From positions 1 through 42,881 of the forward strand of contig JANXZN010000063.1 of NCBI GenBank assembly GCA_025355545.1: a DNA stretch of 42,881 bases, in the 5' to 3' direction. A program made the position numbers and the translations under genes. The notes under the pieces are model-generated. The model saw only the letters and a list, made by a program, of their open reading frames with translations. It was not told the origin of the DNA and ran no database searches. Shown here piece after piece: positions 8,035 to 16,885 of the stretch (position 1 is its first letter; every line of letters begins with the position of its first letter). The DNA comes from Rhizobacter sp. (GTDB taxonomy: Bacteria > Pseudomonadota > Gammaproteobacteria > Burkholderiales > Burkholderiaceae_C).

Positions 8035-8157
8035 GCGTGGCGGTGAACCCGGCGCCGCGCGGCGCGCGCTCCTGACCGATGGCGAAGGCATCGACACGCC
8101 GACGCTCGGCGCGATGCGCAGAGCCAGGGCGGGAATCGATGCGTTGACGAGGGTCAT
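8032..8157 (-). CDS. Possible very small protein (41 aa)
   Basis: A 42-codon frame from ATG 8157, beginning MTLVNASIPALALRIAPSVG and ending in a Pro/Arg-rich tail. It could form a short amphipathic or hydrophobic segment at residues 3-22. The main support is position: it lies between a likely control region and a hairpin whose stem begins at its stop codon, in line with two other small genes. The ribosome site is weak (GAAG). It might instead be untranslated leader. No family recognised. Confidence 0.35.
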   Translation of the reverse strand: MTLVNASIPALALRIAPSVGVSMPSPSVRSARRAAPGSPPR

Positions 8158-8214
8158 GTACTTCGTTGAAGGTTGATCGGCGGTGTCGTCGCGGTGGAGG
8201 GATACGCTTGCGAC

Positions 8215-8264
8215 TTGCGCAAATGGTAAACGTTTGATTATCTTGCGCAAGAGGTGTTGCGCAG
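8215..8264. promoter_or_regulatory. Array of 8-bp palindromes (TTGCGCAA type)
   Basis: Between the end of the HTH-like gene (8291) and the first small gene (8157) lie TTGCGCAA at 8215-8222, AAACGTTT at 8228-8235, TTGCGCAA at 8243-8250 and a near-copy TTGCGCAG at 8257-8264. Their centres are 13, 15 and 14 bp apart. The stretch is clearly AT-richer than the genes. This is the expected place for the promoter and operator of the small-gene cluster. The binding protein is unknown; the adjacent HTH-like protein is one candidate. Confidence 0.5.
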
Positions 8265-8290
8265 AACTTTCAAGGCTTGTGGCAAAAAGA

Positions 8291-8881
8291 TCAGCGCTTG
8301 GGCTTGAGCGGCTTCACTGCCGCCTGGGTCTTGTTCCACAGGTCGCGGCCGTCGTCGGCGGGTGCGGCCGGGCGGGTCGCGCCGGGCGCGGCCGCGGTGG
8401 CGGGGCCGGGTGTCAGCACCTCGCCGAGCAGGTCGAGCAGGCGTGCCCGGGCGCGCTGGGGGTGACGCCGGTAGTAGGTCAGCACGAGGCCGACGATGAA
8501 GCGCTCGTCGTCGTCCTGCGGGGCACTGCGCTGGCTGTCGTCACCGGCCACGGGAGCCGCCAGCACGCCAGCAGGCACACGCGCGCCGACCTGCGGCGCC
8601 TGCGCCCAGTCGTGCGGCCCGTGCAACTCGTCCATCCAGCCCGTGGGCTTCTTGCACAGCTGCTCGAACTGGCGCGCCAGCCGCTCGCCGATCTGGCGCG
8701 AGCGCCCCTTGATCTGGCTCCAGTAGCTCGGCTGGATCTGCAGCCGCTCGGCGAAGCGGCCTTCGAGGCCGCGCAGCGTCGCCGCATCGGGGTGCTTGAC
8801 GGTCGCGTGGACAAACTCGTCGAAAAGGATCAGGGCGTTCGCGAGGCGAATCTGGGCGACATCGCGCGGGCCGGGGTTCAT
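8291..8881 (-). CDS. Helix-turn-helix-like DNA-binding protein (Burkholderiales type)
   Basis: A 196-residue protein. Residues 10-85 are helical with a repressor-like pattern (TLRGLEGRFAERLQIQPSYWSQIKG, then RQIGERLARQFEQLCKKPTGWMDEL). It resembles short-range XRE-type DNA-binding domains in which a terminal helix ends in PxGWMD. The middle is a linker, residues 125-150 (ERFIVGLVLTYYRRHPQ) form another conserved helix, and the tail is Pro/Ala-rich with a basic end. No enzyme motif is present. It lies directly upstream of the palindrome array and the small-gene cluster in the same direction, so it may regulate them. Start ATG 8881 has no Shine-Dalgarno sequence. Confidence 0.72.
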   Translation of the reverse strand: MNPGPRDVAQIRLANALILFDEFVHATVKHPDAATLRGLEGRFAERLQIQPSYWSQIKGRSRQIGERLARQFEQLCKKPTGWMDELHGPHDWAQAPQVGARVPAGVLAAPVAGDDSQRSAPQDDDERFIVGLVLTYYRRHPQRARARLLDLLGEVLTPGPATAAAPGATRPAAPADDGRDLWNKTQAAVKPLKPKR

Positions 8882-8888
8882 GTGTCAG

Positions 8889-8894
8889 ATGATA
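8889..8894 (-). promoter_or_regulatory. Candidate -10 box seven bases before the HTH-like gene
   Basis: On the minus strand TATCAT (five of six matches to TATAAT) lies seven bases before ATG 8881. No Shine-Dalgarno sequence separates them, so transcription from this box would begin at or next to the start codon, giving a leaderless message. No good -35 is seen 16-18 bp upstream, so the call is tentative. Confidence 0.35.
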
Positions 8895-8986
8895 AAGCGC
8901 CGTTGAGCAGCGCCGGCGGGACGGGTGAACGACGATTGCCGAGGCCGGCGCGCTCGCGTTCAATCGCTGCACGGAGGACAAGCGCA

Positions 8987-9672
8987 ATGGGCGCGGCCGC
9001 AAGATCGATGGCATTCGTACTCGCGGTGCTGACGGCCAGCGCCCGCGCCGCCTGCCCGCCGGTCGGCTGGGACGAGCCAGCACTGGAGCGGCTGCGCGCC
9101 GAGAAGTTCGGGCTGCCCGATGTGGCGGCGCGCAGCGCGCTGGCCGATGCGCCGGTTGCCGACTGCCTCGCCGACCCGCGCCCGCAGCTGCGCGACGAGC
9201 TCGCGTTCGAGGCGCAGGCCGCGGGCGGCTACCAGCGCGGCGTGCGTAACTACCGCGGCTTCGATCCGGCGCAGGGTTGGCGCCATGGCGTTGCGCACGG
9301 TGCCGACCTGGAGCTGCAGCTCGCGTTGAACCCGGCACTCGAGCGTGCGGCGCTCGACCAGATCATCGGTGCCGTGGCCGCTCGGGTCGCGCCGCCGGGC
9401 GAGCATTTCTACATCTACGGCGAGAGCGAGCGCCTGGCGCGGCCGATCGCCTACGTCGCGCGGCGCGGCCTGCACAACGCGGCGTTCTGGAACGGCTCGC
9501 TGATGGCGCTCGCTGGGACAAGGCCTTCAAGACCCGCGCCGGTCTGGCCCGCAAGCACAACACCCAGGCCTTCGTGCAAGTGCTGTACGTGATGGCGCGC
9601 GAGAGCGGCGACGCGGCGCTGCGGCAGCGCCTGCTGCCCGGCCTCGTCGATGCGCTGAAGGCATTGCCCTGA
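8987..9672 (+). pseudogene. Decayed DUF2785 family gene
   Basis: The frame from ATG 8987 (GGAGG nine bases upstream) encodes a short signal-like N-terminus and then DUF2785 sequence, including VRNYRGFDPAQGWRHGVAHGAD and YIYGESERLARPIAYVARRG. Near 9507-9520 the coding frame shifts: the first frame ends in an unrelated tail at 9592, while another frame carries WDKAFKTRAGLARKHNTQAF and ends at 9672. From memory of the family, about 70 residues between LRDELAFEA and the YRGF region are also missing, and some around the frameshift. The total of 686 nt encodes about 228 residues against the usual 280-300. Two separate defects favour a true pseudogene. Confidence 0.7.
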
Positions 9673-9732
9673 GAGGCAGGCTTCGGGCGAGAATTCGCGC
9701 TCTTCGATTCCACACCCCACAGGACACGTTCG

Positions 9733-10965
9733 ATGATCACGCTCGGAACCCCGCTCTCGCCCCACGCCACACGCGTCATGCTGCTGGGCAGCGGCGAGCT
9801 CGGCAAGGAAGTGCTGATCGCGTTGCAGCGCCTGGGCGTCGAGACGATCGCGGTCGACCGCTACGAGAACGCACCGGGGCAGCAGGTGGCCCACCATGCG
9901 CGCACGATCACGATGAGCGACCCGGCGCAGCTCAAAGCGCTGATCGAGGCCGAGCGGCCGATGCTGGTCGTGCCCGAGATCGAGGCGATCGCCACCGCGA
10001 TGCTCGAAGAACTCGAGGCCGCCGGCACCGTGCGCGTGATCCCGACCGCGCGCGCCGCGCGCCTGACGATGGACCGGGAAGGCATCCGCCGACTCGCTGC
10101 CGAGACGCTCGCGTTGCCGACCAGCCCGTACCGCTTCTGCGATTCGCCGGCCGAGTTGCAGGCCGCGATCGAAGGGTTCACGCAGGCCGACGGCAAGCGC
10201 CGACCGGGCATCGGCTACCCCTGCGTCGTCAAGCCGGTGATGAGCAGCTCCGGCAAGGGCCAGAGCAAGCTCGACGGCCCGGCCGATGTGGGCAAGGCCT
10301 GGGACCACGCACTGGCCGGCGGCCGCGTCAGCCGCGGCCGCGTGATCGTCGAAGGCTTCATCGCTTTCGACTACGAGATTACGCTGCTGACCGTGCGCGC
10401 GCTCGGCACGGATGGCCAGGTGCAGACGCATTTCTGCGAACCGATTGGCCATGTGCAGGTCGCCGGCGACTATGTCGAGAGCTGGCAGCCGCAGCCGATG
10501 CGCCCGGTCGCGCTCGAACGCTCGCGTGCGATCGCGAAGACCGTCACCGACAACCTCGGCGGCCTGGGACTCTTCGGCGTCGAGCTCTTCGTCAAGGGCG
10601 ACGAGGTCTGGTTCAGCGAGGTCTCGCCGCGGCCGCACGACACCGGCATGGTCACGATGGCGACGCAGTGGCAGAACGAGTTCGAACTGCACGCCCGCGC
10701 GATTCTCGGCCTGCCGGTCGACACCGCGCTGAAGAGCCCGGGCGCGAGTGCGGTGATCTACGGCGGCGTCGAAGCCAGGGGCATTGTGTTCGACGGCGTC
10801 GACGCGGCCTTGCGCGTGCCGAACACCGAGCTGCGCCTGTTCGGCAAGCCCGAGAGTTTCGTCAAGCGGCGCATGGGCGTGGCGCTGGCGCACGACGTCG
10901 ATGTCGAGGTCGCGCGCGCTCGCGCCAAGCAGGCAGCCGCCTGTGTCAAGCCGCGCGCGGCGTAG
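9733..10965 (+). CDS. purT: Formate-dependent phosphoribosylglycinamide formyltransferase
   Basis: PurT makes formyl-GAR from GAR, formate and ATP in de novo purine synthesis, replacing the folate-dependent PurN step. The 410-residue length matches the family (about 390-410). It is an ATP-grasp enzyme: the N-terminal domain begins [21 protein letters not shown], the ATP-binding core has [16 protein letters not shown] and [14 protein letters not shown], and the metal-binding end shows [30 protein letters not shown] 9733 is preceded by an AGGA-type site. The stop is only 6 bp from the convergent stop of the EF-G-like gene. Confidence 0.97.
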   Translation: MITLGTPLSPHATRVMLLGSGELGKEVLIALQRLGVETIAVDRYENAPGQQVAHHARTITMSDPAQLKALIEAERPMLVVPEIEAIATAMLEELEAAGTVRVIPTARAARLTMDREGIRRLAAETLALPTSPYRFCDSPAELQAAIEGFTQADGKRRPGIGYPCVVKPVMSSSGKGQSKLDGPADVGKAWDHALAGGRVSRGRVIVEGFIAFDYEITLLTVRALGTDGQVQTHFCEPIGHVQVAGDYVESWQPQPMRPVALERSRAIAKTVTDNLGGLGLFGVELFVKGDEVWFSEVSPRPHDTGMVTMATQWQNEFELHARAILGLPVDTALKSPGASAVIYGGVEARGIVFDGVDAALRVPNTELRLFGKPESFVKRRMGVALAHDVDVEVARARAKQAAACVKPRAA

Positions 10966-10971
10966 CGCGGT

Positions 10972-13032
10972 TCAGTCTTCGTCCTTGACGCGGTACTGGC
11001 TCATCAGCGCCGCCTGCGCCGAGGGCGGCACCGCCTCGTAGTGACTGAGTTCGAGCGTGTAGCGGCCTTCGCCGCCGGTCATGCCGTTCAGGCGCGCCTG
11101 GTAGTTCGCGAGCTCGGACAGCGGCGCCTGCCCCGTCACGACGAACACGCTTCCGGTCCCCGGCGCCGCGCGCGTGCCGCTGACCTGGCCGCGCTTGGCC
11201 GCGAGGTCGCCGGTCACGTCGCCCATGCAGTGCTCGGGCGCGGTGATCTCGACCTTCACGATCGGTTCGAGCACGATCGGGTTCGCCTTCTTGACCGCGT
11301 CGATGAAAGCCTTGCGGCCGGCGGTGGCGAATGCGATGTCCTTCGAGTCGACCGAATGCGACTTGCCGTCGTAGACGATCACGCGCACGTCTTTCAGCGG
11401 GTGGCCGGCGATCACTCCGGTGTCGAGCACCTGGCGGATGCCCTTCTCGACTGCCGGGATGAACTGGGTCGGGATCGTGCCGCCCTTGACCTGGTCGACG
11501 AACTCGAAGCCCGCGCCGCGCGGTAGCGGCTCGATGCGCAGGAACACCTCGCCGAACTGACCCGCGCCACCGCTCTGCTTCTTGTGGCGATGGTGGCCCT
11601 CGGCCGGCGCGGTCACGGTCTCGCGGTAGGCGATGCGCGGCGGCCGGGTGTTGACCTCGCATTTGTAGACCTCGGTCATGCGTTCGAGCAAGGTGCGCAG
11701 ATGCAGCTCGCCCAGGCCGTAGACCACGGTCTCGTTGGTCACGCCGACGTGCTCGACCTTCAGGCACGGGTCTTCGTCGACGAGCTTCTGCAGGATCTCC
11801 CACATGCGCTGCTCGTCGCCGCGGCGCCTCGGTTCGATCGCCACACCGTGCACCGGCACCGGGAACGGCAGCGGCTTCAGGTGCAGGTGATCGTCTTCGG
11901 CGGCGTCGTGCAGCACCGCGTCGAAGTGCATCTCGTCGACCTTCGCGACCGCGCAGATGTCGCCCGGCACGCCGCTCGGCACCTCGACGTGCTCCTTGCC
12001 CTGCAGCATGAACAGGTGGCCGACCTTGAACGGCTTTCGCCCGTCGCCGATGTACAGCAGGCTGTCCCTCGTGACCGTGCCCTGGTGGATGCGGAACACA
12101 CCCATCTTGCCCACATAGGGGTCGACGGTGACCTTGAAGACATGCGCGATCACGTGCTGGCTGGGGTCGGTCTGGGCGTGCAGCTCGGTCGCGTCGGCGC
12201 CTGCGCCCTTGAAGAACTGCGGCGGATTGCCTTCGGCAGGGTTCGGCAGCAGCAGCTCGAACACGTCGAGCAGTTCGGCCACGCCGGCGCCGCTGCGCGG
12301 CGAGACGAAGCAGATCGGGATCAGGTGGCCCTGGCGCAGCGCCTCTTCGAGTGGCGCGTGCAGTTCGCGCGGATCGACATCGCCGTCATTCAGGTAGCGC
12401 TCGACGAACTCGGGGTCGACCTCGACGACCTGCTCGACGAGCGCGCGATGCGCCGCCTCGACACTCGAGAAGTCGGCTGTGCCCGACCGGTTGAAGAAGC
12501 AGTCGACGACCTTCGTGCCGCCCTCGGCGGGCAGGTTCAGCGGCAGGCACTCCTTGCCGAACGTGGCCTGGATCTGCGCCATCAGCGCGGCCAGGTCGAC
12601 GCCCGCCGCGTCGATCTTGCTGACGATGATCATCCGGCACAGGCGGCGGCCGGCGGCCCATTCCATCATCCGCGCGCTCATCATCTCGATGCCGGTGGCG
12701 GCGTTGATCACGACCGCGGCGGTGTCGACCGCCTCGAGCGCGGTCATCGACTGGCCGACGAAATCGGGGTAGCCCGGTGTGTCGAGCAGGTGCACGCGCG
12801 TACCGCGGTGCATGAGGTGGAGCACCGCGGAGTTCAGCGAATGCTGGGCGCGGCGCTCCATCGGGTCGAAATCGCTCACCGTCGTCCCACGCTCCAGGCT
12901 GCCCGGCGCGCCGATCGCCCCGGCCTTGCACAGCAGCGCCTCGGCGAGGCTGGTCTTGCCCGCGCCCGTCTGGCCGACGAGCGCGACAGTTCGGATGGAC
13001 TGGACGGCGGTGCTTAGAATCGGCTGCGGCAT
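10972..13032 (-). CDS. Elongation factor G-like GTPase
   Basis: A 686-residue translational GTPase of the EF-G-like subfamily, a paralogue rather than the ribosomal-operon fusA, which would sit with rpsL/rpsG/tuf. The P-loop GQTGAGKTS is at 20-28, the switch II/G3 DTPGYPDF near 84-91, and domains II-V follow, including HKKQSGGAGQFGEV (domain IV start) and the end domain GEGRYTLELSHYEAVP. The G4 motif is SKID (138-141) instead of NKxD, a notable change at a guanine-contact position. AAGGAG precedes ATG 13032. Family members of this type have no established essential role; function may be in ribosome recycling or stress (inference). Confidence 0.9.
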   Translation of the reverse strand: MPQPILSTAVQSIRTVALVGQTGAGKTSLAEALLCKAGAIGAPGSLERGTTVSDFDPMERRAQHSLNSAVLHLMHRGTRVHLLDTPGYPDFVGQSMTALEAVDTAAVVINAATGIEMMSARMMEWAAGRRLCRMIIVSKIDAAGVDLAALMAQIQATFGKECLPLNLPAEGGTKVVDCFFNRSGTADFSSVEAAHRALVEQVVEVDPEFVERYLNDGDVDPRELHAPLEEALRQGHLIPICFVSPRSGAGVAELLDVFELLLPNPAEGNPPQFFKGAGADATELHAQTDPSQHVIAHVFKVTVDPYVGKMGVFRIHQGTVTRDSLLYIGDGRKPFKVGHLFMLQGKEHVEVPSGVPGDICAVAKVDEMHFDAVLHDAAEDDHLHLKPLPFPVPVHGVAIEPRRRGDEQRMWEILQKLVDEDPCLKVEHVGVTNETVVYGLGELHLRTLLERMTEVYKCEVNTRPPRIAYRETVTAPAEGHHRHKKQSGGAGQFGEVFLRIEPLPRGAGFEFVDQVKGGTIPTQFIPAVEKGIRQVLDTGVIAGHPLKDVRVIVYDGKSHSVDSKDIAFATAGRKAFIDAVKKANPIVLEPIVKVEITAPEHCMGDVTGDLAAKRGQVSGTRAAPGTGSVFVVTGQAPLSELANYQARLNGMTGGEGRYTLELSHYEAVPPSAQAALMSQYRVKDED

Positions 13033-13289
13033 GACGCTCTCCTTGGGAGGGGCGGCGCTCGCGGTCGAAACGCATCGCGGGCCCGGGGTGACGGGGGCTA
13101 GCTGGGTGTGAGAAACAGCCTAAGGGATAGCGGCGCGCCGGGCAATGGGGGTCTCGGCAGCCCATCGACGTTCTACAATGCCCGACACACATTTCGTAAC
13201 GAAGTGGGCCGCACGCGTGCGCCGAACGCCGGACTCATGACGCGCCACGCCGCGGGCGCAGGTTCTCCTCAACTTCACGGCATCTTCCC
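13033..13289. promoter_or_regulatory. Divergent intergenic region (EF-G-like / GT39)
   Basis: A 257-bp region carries the promoters of two divergent genes. On the plus strand TACAAT at 13174-13179 is a good -10 match, but its -35 is poor. An 11-bp dyad, TTCGTAACGAA, sits at 13193-13203 just downstream and could be an operator for the glycosyltransferase gene. I see no convincing coding frame here. Confidence 0.4.
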
Positions 13290-14798
13290 GTGGCGACTTC
13301 AATCATCACCCTGCCATCCGGGCGCAGCGTCGGCGTGCGCGCGTTGCCGCCGGCGTATGCCGTGGGCGTCAGCCTCGCGGTCGTGGTGCTGTGGGCCCTG
13401 TGGGCCGCCTACTTCAATACGGCGCAGTTCGGCGACAACATCGAGCAGTTCAACTGGGCGCAGAGCCTGGAGCTGGGCTACCACAAGCACCCGCCGCTGC
13501 CGTCGTGGGTGCTGGGAGGCGTCGTCAGGCTGTTCGGCCCGTCGATCTACTGGGCCTATGTTCTCGCCACGGTGTGCCTGCTGGGCACTGCGATCTTCAC
13601 GTACCTGATCGGCCGGGAACTCGTCGGCAGCCGGGTCGCCGCCGCAGCGTGCCTGCTCTGGGGTCTGGACATGACCTTCTCGCAGCGGGTCCAGCTCTAC
13701 AACCACAACACCGTGCTCGTGCTGTGCGTGGCCGCCACGGTGTGGCTCGCGATGCGCGCGAGCCGGGCCAGCCGCGGCGCCGGCCTGTGGTGGGTCGCGA
13801 CCGGCGTGACCGCGGGGGCGGCGATGCTGTCGAAATACCAGGCGCTGGTGCCGCTGGGCGGGCTGCTGCTGGCGCTGCTCTGGTCGGGGCGGCTGCGGCA
13901 GCGGGCGCAGTGGAGCGGGCTGCTGCTGGCGCTGCTCGCGCTGACCGCGGTCTTCACGCCGCATGCCGTCTGGGTCGAGCAGCACGATTTCAGCTCGCTG
14001 CGATATGCCTCCGAGGCGATCGAGGCGTCGGGTCTGCGCCAGCGCGCGGGCTTCCTCCTCTCCTTCGTGGCGAACCAGCTGCGGCTGTGGTCGCCCGCGT
14101 TGCTCGCGATCGCGCTGTGCTGGGGCTGGGCGCGGCTCGCGCCGCTGGCCGAGCGACGCGCGCCGGTCGAGACGGCAGCCGATTTTTCGATCTGGATGAC
14201 GGGCCTGCTATGGGCCGGCGTCGGCGTGCTGGTCGTGATGGCCTTGGCCGGCGGCGTCAGCTTGCGCAATCATTGGGGCGTGCAGGGCCTGCAGTTCTTC
14301 GGCCTGTGGCTCGCCTGGCGCTGGGAGCGCCGCGCGCCCATCGACCTGACGCGCCTGGTCTGCGTCGCACTCGCCGTGCACGCCGCGGGGCTGGCCTGGT
14401 ACGCGACCGAACACCGCGACCCGACGTCGATGCTGACGAGCCGCCGCATCGACACGATGTACCCGGCGCGGCGCCTGGCCCGCACCGCGGTCGCGCACTG
14501 GAGCGCGAACACCGACTGCCCGCTGCGCTATGTGGCCGGCACGGTGTTCGACGCCGGACTGGTGTCGCTGTACTCGGGCGGCAGCCTGGAGGTCTTCGAC
14601 ACCGAATCGGCCACGCCCTGGGTCCACCCGGACGATCTGCGCCGCCACGGCGCGCTCTACGTGCTCGACGACGACGATGTCGTGCCGGCCGGCGTCACGC
14701 ACCTGATCGAGTTCGATCTGCTCGCCGACAACCGGCAGGGCCGGGCGCCGCGGACGATCAAGCTCGGCATCCTGATACCGGAGCTTCGGTGCGAGTGA
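13290..14798 (+). CDS. Membrane glycosyltransferase, GT39/ArnT-like
   Basis: A 502-residue polytopic inner-membrane protein of the GT-C fold (dolichyl/undecaprenyl-phosphate-sugar mannosyltransferase superfamily). The first transmembrane segment is at about 24-42 and is followed by the periplasmic loop with GDNIEQFNWAQSLELGYHKHPPLPSWV, where acidic and HPP residues typical of the catalytic loop lie. About ten further hydrophobic segments extend to about residue 370, and a soluble periplasmic C-terminal domain follows. It probably transfers a sugar from a lipid-phosphate carrier to lipid A, a glycan or a protein. The start is GTG 13290 without a strong ribosome site. The stop is 4 bp from the convergent amn stop. 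Confidence 0.85.
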   Translation: MATSIITLPSGRSVGVRALPPAYAVGVSLAVVVLWALWAAYFNTAQFGDNIEQFNWAQSLELGYHKHPPLPSWVLGGVVRLFGPSIYWAYVLATVCLLGTAIFTYLIGRELVGSRVAAAACLLWGLDMTFSQRVQLYNHNTVLVLCVAATVWLAMRASRASRGAGLWWVATGVTAGAAMLSKYQALVPLGGLLLALLWSGRLRQRAQWSGLLLALLALTAVFTPHAVWVEQHDFSSLRYASEAIEASGLRQRAGFLLSFVANQLRLWSPALLAIALCWGWARLAPLAERRAPVETAADFSIWMTGLLWAGVGVLVVMALAGGVSLRNHWGVQGLQFFGLWLAWRWERRAPIDLTRLVCVALAVHAAGLAWYATEHRDPTSMLTSRRIDTMYPARRLARTAVAHWSANTDCPLRYVAGTVFDAGLVSLYSGGSLEVFDTESATPWVHPDDLRRHGALYVLDDDDVVPAGVTHLIEFDLLADNRQGRAPRTIKLGILIPELRCE

Positions 14799-14802
14799 TG
14801 CA

Positions 14803-16332
14803 CTACTGAAACGCCACCTCGGCGAAGCTGCGCAGCTTGCGGCTGTGCAGCTGGTCGACGCCGGCTTCGCGCAGCAACTCGATCGCGTGGATGCCGATGC
14901 GCAGATGCTGGTCCACGCGCTCGCGGTAGAAATGATTCGCCATGCCGGGTAGCTTGATCTCGCCGTGCAGCGGCTTGTCGCTCACGCACAGTAGGGTGCC
15001 GTAAGGCACGCGGAAGCGGAAGCCGTTCGCGGCGATCGTCGCGCTCTCCATGTCGAGCGCGATCGCGCGGCTCTGGCTGAAACGGCGCTCCGGCGTGCTC
15101 GCCGCATGGTGCGACGGCAGCAGCTCCCAGTTGCGGTTGTCGGTGCTCGCCACCGTGCCGGTGCGCATGATGCGCTTGAGCTCGTAGCCCTTGAGCTGCG
15201 TGATCTGCTCGACCGCTGCCTCCAGCGCGACCTGCACCTCGGCCAGCGCCGGGATCGGCACCCACAGCGGCAGCTCTTCATCGAGCACGTGGTCTTCGCG
15301 CACATAGCCGTGGGCCAGCACGTAGTCGCCGAGCTGCTGCGTGTTGCGCAGGCCGGCGCAGTGGCCGAGCATGATCCAGGCATGCGGGCGCAGCACCGCG
15401 ATGTGGTCGGTGATGGTCTTCGCGTTCGCCGGGCCGACGCCGATGTTGACCATCGTGATGCCGCTGCCGTCGGCGCGCACCAGGTGGTAGGCCGGCATCT
15501 GCGGCAGACGCGGCGGCGCGGCACCGAGCTCGTCACCCGGCTGCGCGGCCAGCCCGGCGCGGCGCGTGGTTACGTTGCCGGGCTCGACGAAGGCGACGTA
15601 GTCCTGCGCCTTGGGCGACGGTCCGCCAGGCGCGCTCTGCTCGGGCACGCGGGCCATCGTCTCCTGGCCGAGCCGGACGAACTCGTCGATGTAGAACTGA
15701 TAGTTCGTGAACAGCACGAAGTTCTGGAAGTGCTCGGGCGCGGTGCCGGTGTAGTGGCGCAGCCGGTGCAGCGAATAGTCGACCCTGGGCGCGGTGAACA
15801 GCGCCAGCGGCTGCGCTTCGCCCGGGCCGGTTTCGCGCGTGCCGTTGGCGATGCCGTCGTCCATCGCGTTCAGGTCGGGCAGGTCGAAGCGGTCGCGCAT
15901 CAGGGTGCGGCGCTCGGCGCTCAGGCTGCCCTCGATGTGGTCGTTTTCGGCGAACGAGAAATGAACCGGGATCGGCTGCGCGCTGGTGCCGATCTCGATC
16001 GACACCTGATGATTCTTCAGCAGCAGACGGAACTGCTCGAGGTAATAGCTCGCGAACAGATCTGGTCGCGTCAGCGTGGTCTCGAATGTGCCCGGGCCGG
16101 CGACGAAGCCGTAGGACAGGCGCGAGTCGGCACGCGCGACGGTGTCGGTGCGCACGCGTACGAACGGGTAGCAGGCGCGCACGCGTTCGGCCAGTGCATC
16201 GCCGGCGACGAAGGACTGCAGCGCGCCGCGCAGGTGCTGGATGCTGCCGTCGTAGATCGCCCGGACCCGGTCGAGCGCGGCAGCGGGGTCGGTGAAGCGG
16301 GCAGGGGCAAGGTAGTTCGGTACAGCGGGCAT
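14803..16332 (-). CDS. amn: AMP nucleosidase
   Basis: Amn cleaves AMP to adenine and ribose 5-phosphate and helps control adenylate pools. The 509-residue protein has the Amn N-terminal domain (residues 1-190, with YPFVRVRTDTVARADSRLSYG) and the C-terminal nucleoside-phosphorylase-like domain from about 270, with TMVNIGVGPANAKTITDHIAVLRPHAWIMLGHCAGLR. The catalytic region shows ALDMESATIAANGFRFRVPYGTLLCVSDKPLHGEIKLPG, where DMESATIAANG is the purine-phosphorylase-type signature. AAGGA precedes ATG 16332. Length agrees with bacterial Amn (about 480-510). Confidence 0.96.
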   Translation of the reverse strand: MPAVPNYLAPARFTDPAAALDRVRAIYDGSIQHLRGALQSFVAGDALAERVRACYPFVRVRTDTVARADSRLSYGFVAGPGTFETTLTRPDLFASYYLEQFRLLLKNHQVSIEIGTSAQPIPVHFSFAENDHIEGSLSAERRTLMRDRFDLPDLNAMDDGIANGTRETGPGEAQPLALFTAPRVDYSLHRLRHYTGTAPEHFQNFVLFTNYQFYIDEFVRLGQETMARVPEQSAPGGPSPKAQDYVAFVEPGNVTTRRAGLAAQPGDELGAAPPRLPQMPAYHLVRADGSGITMVNIGVGPANAKTITDHIAVLRPHAWIMLGHCAGLRNTQQLGDYVLAHGYVREDHVLDEELPLWVPIPALAEVQVALEAAVEQITQLKGYELKRIMRTGTVASTDNRNWELLPSHHAASTPERRFSQSRAIALDMESATIAANGFRFRVPYGTLLCVSDKPLHGEIKLPGMANHFYRERVDQHLRIGIHAIELLREAGVDQLHSRKLRSFAEVAFQ

Positions 16333-16548
16333 GTTCTTCCTTTGGCGACGCTGGCCATTTTCGCCCGGGAAGCGGTTCGCCCCGGCGCCTGGGGTTGCAT
16401 TTCGTGACCTCGCTTGTCCTACAGGGGTCGCGGCGATCCGCCGACCCTGCGCGCAAAGCGGGCGCTCTAAGGTTCACTCAGCCGGTTCCCCGGCGACTTC
16501 ACCTTACCCAGGGCCCGAACGGGTCTGCAACGTCCAAGGAGTTCAACG

Positions 16549-16875
16549 ATGAGCGCTTCCAAGATACTGGTGACCGCGATCACCGCGGCGACGATCGTCG
16601 GCGCGGTCGGTTTCGTGTCCGCACAGACCAGCAGCGATGGCTCGGCCGCACCCGCGACCAGCAGCACCGAGCCGATGACGACCGAGTCGACGCCGCCGCA
16701 GGGCAACATGCAGCAGCAGCCGGCGACCGAACCGTCGACGATGAGTCCGCAGGCGACCACGACCGCACCGTCGACCATCCCGTCGACCACGAGCGACGCC
16801 GCTGCCACGCCCGCCCCGAGCAGCGACGCCACGATGCCCGCCGCCGAGCCGCAACCCAAGGCCGACCGGAACTGA
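16549..16875 (+). CDS. Secreted Thr/Ser/Pro/Ala-rich low-complexity protein
   Basis: A 108-residue protein with a clear signal peptide (SKILVTAITAATIVGAVGF, likely cleavage after VSA near residue 25). The remaining 80 residues are almost entirely Thr, Ser, Pro, Ala, Gln and Met, with no fold or repeat of fixed period that I can define. AAGGAG lies about nine bases before ATG 16549. The stop is ten bases before the GTG of the first L,D-transpeptidase gene, so the two are probably co-transcribed. A periplasmic or cell-surface linker-like peptide is the simplest reading; the function is unknown. Confidence 0.7.
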   Translation: MSASKILVTAITAATIVGAVGFVSAQTSSDGSAAPATSSTEPMTTESTPPQGNMQQQPATEPSTMSPQATTTAPSTIPSTTSDAAATPAPSSDATMPAAEPQPKADRN

Positions 16876-16885
16876 GGACCGTTCC

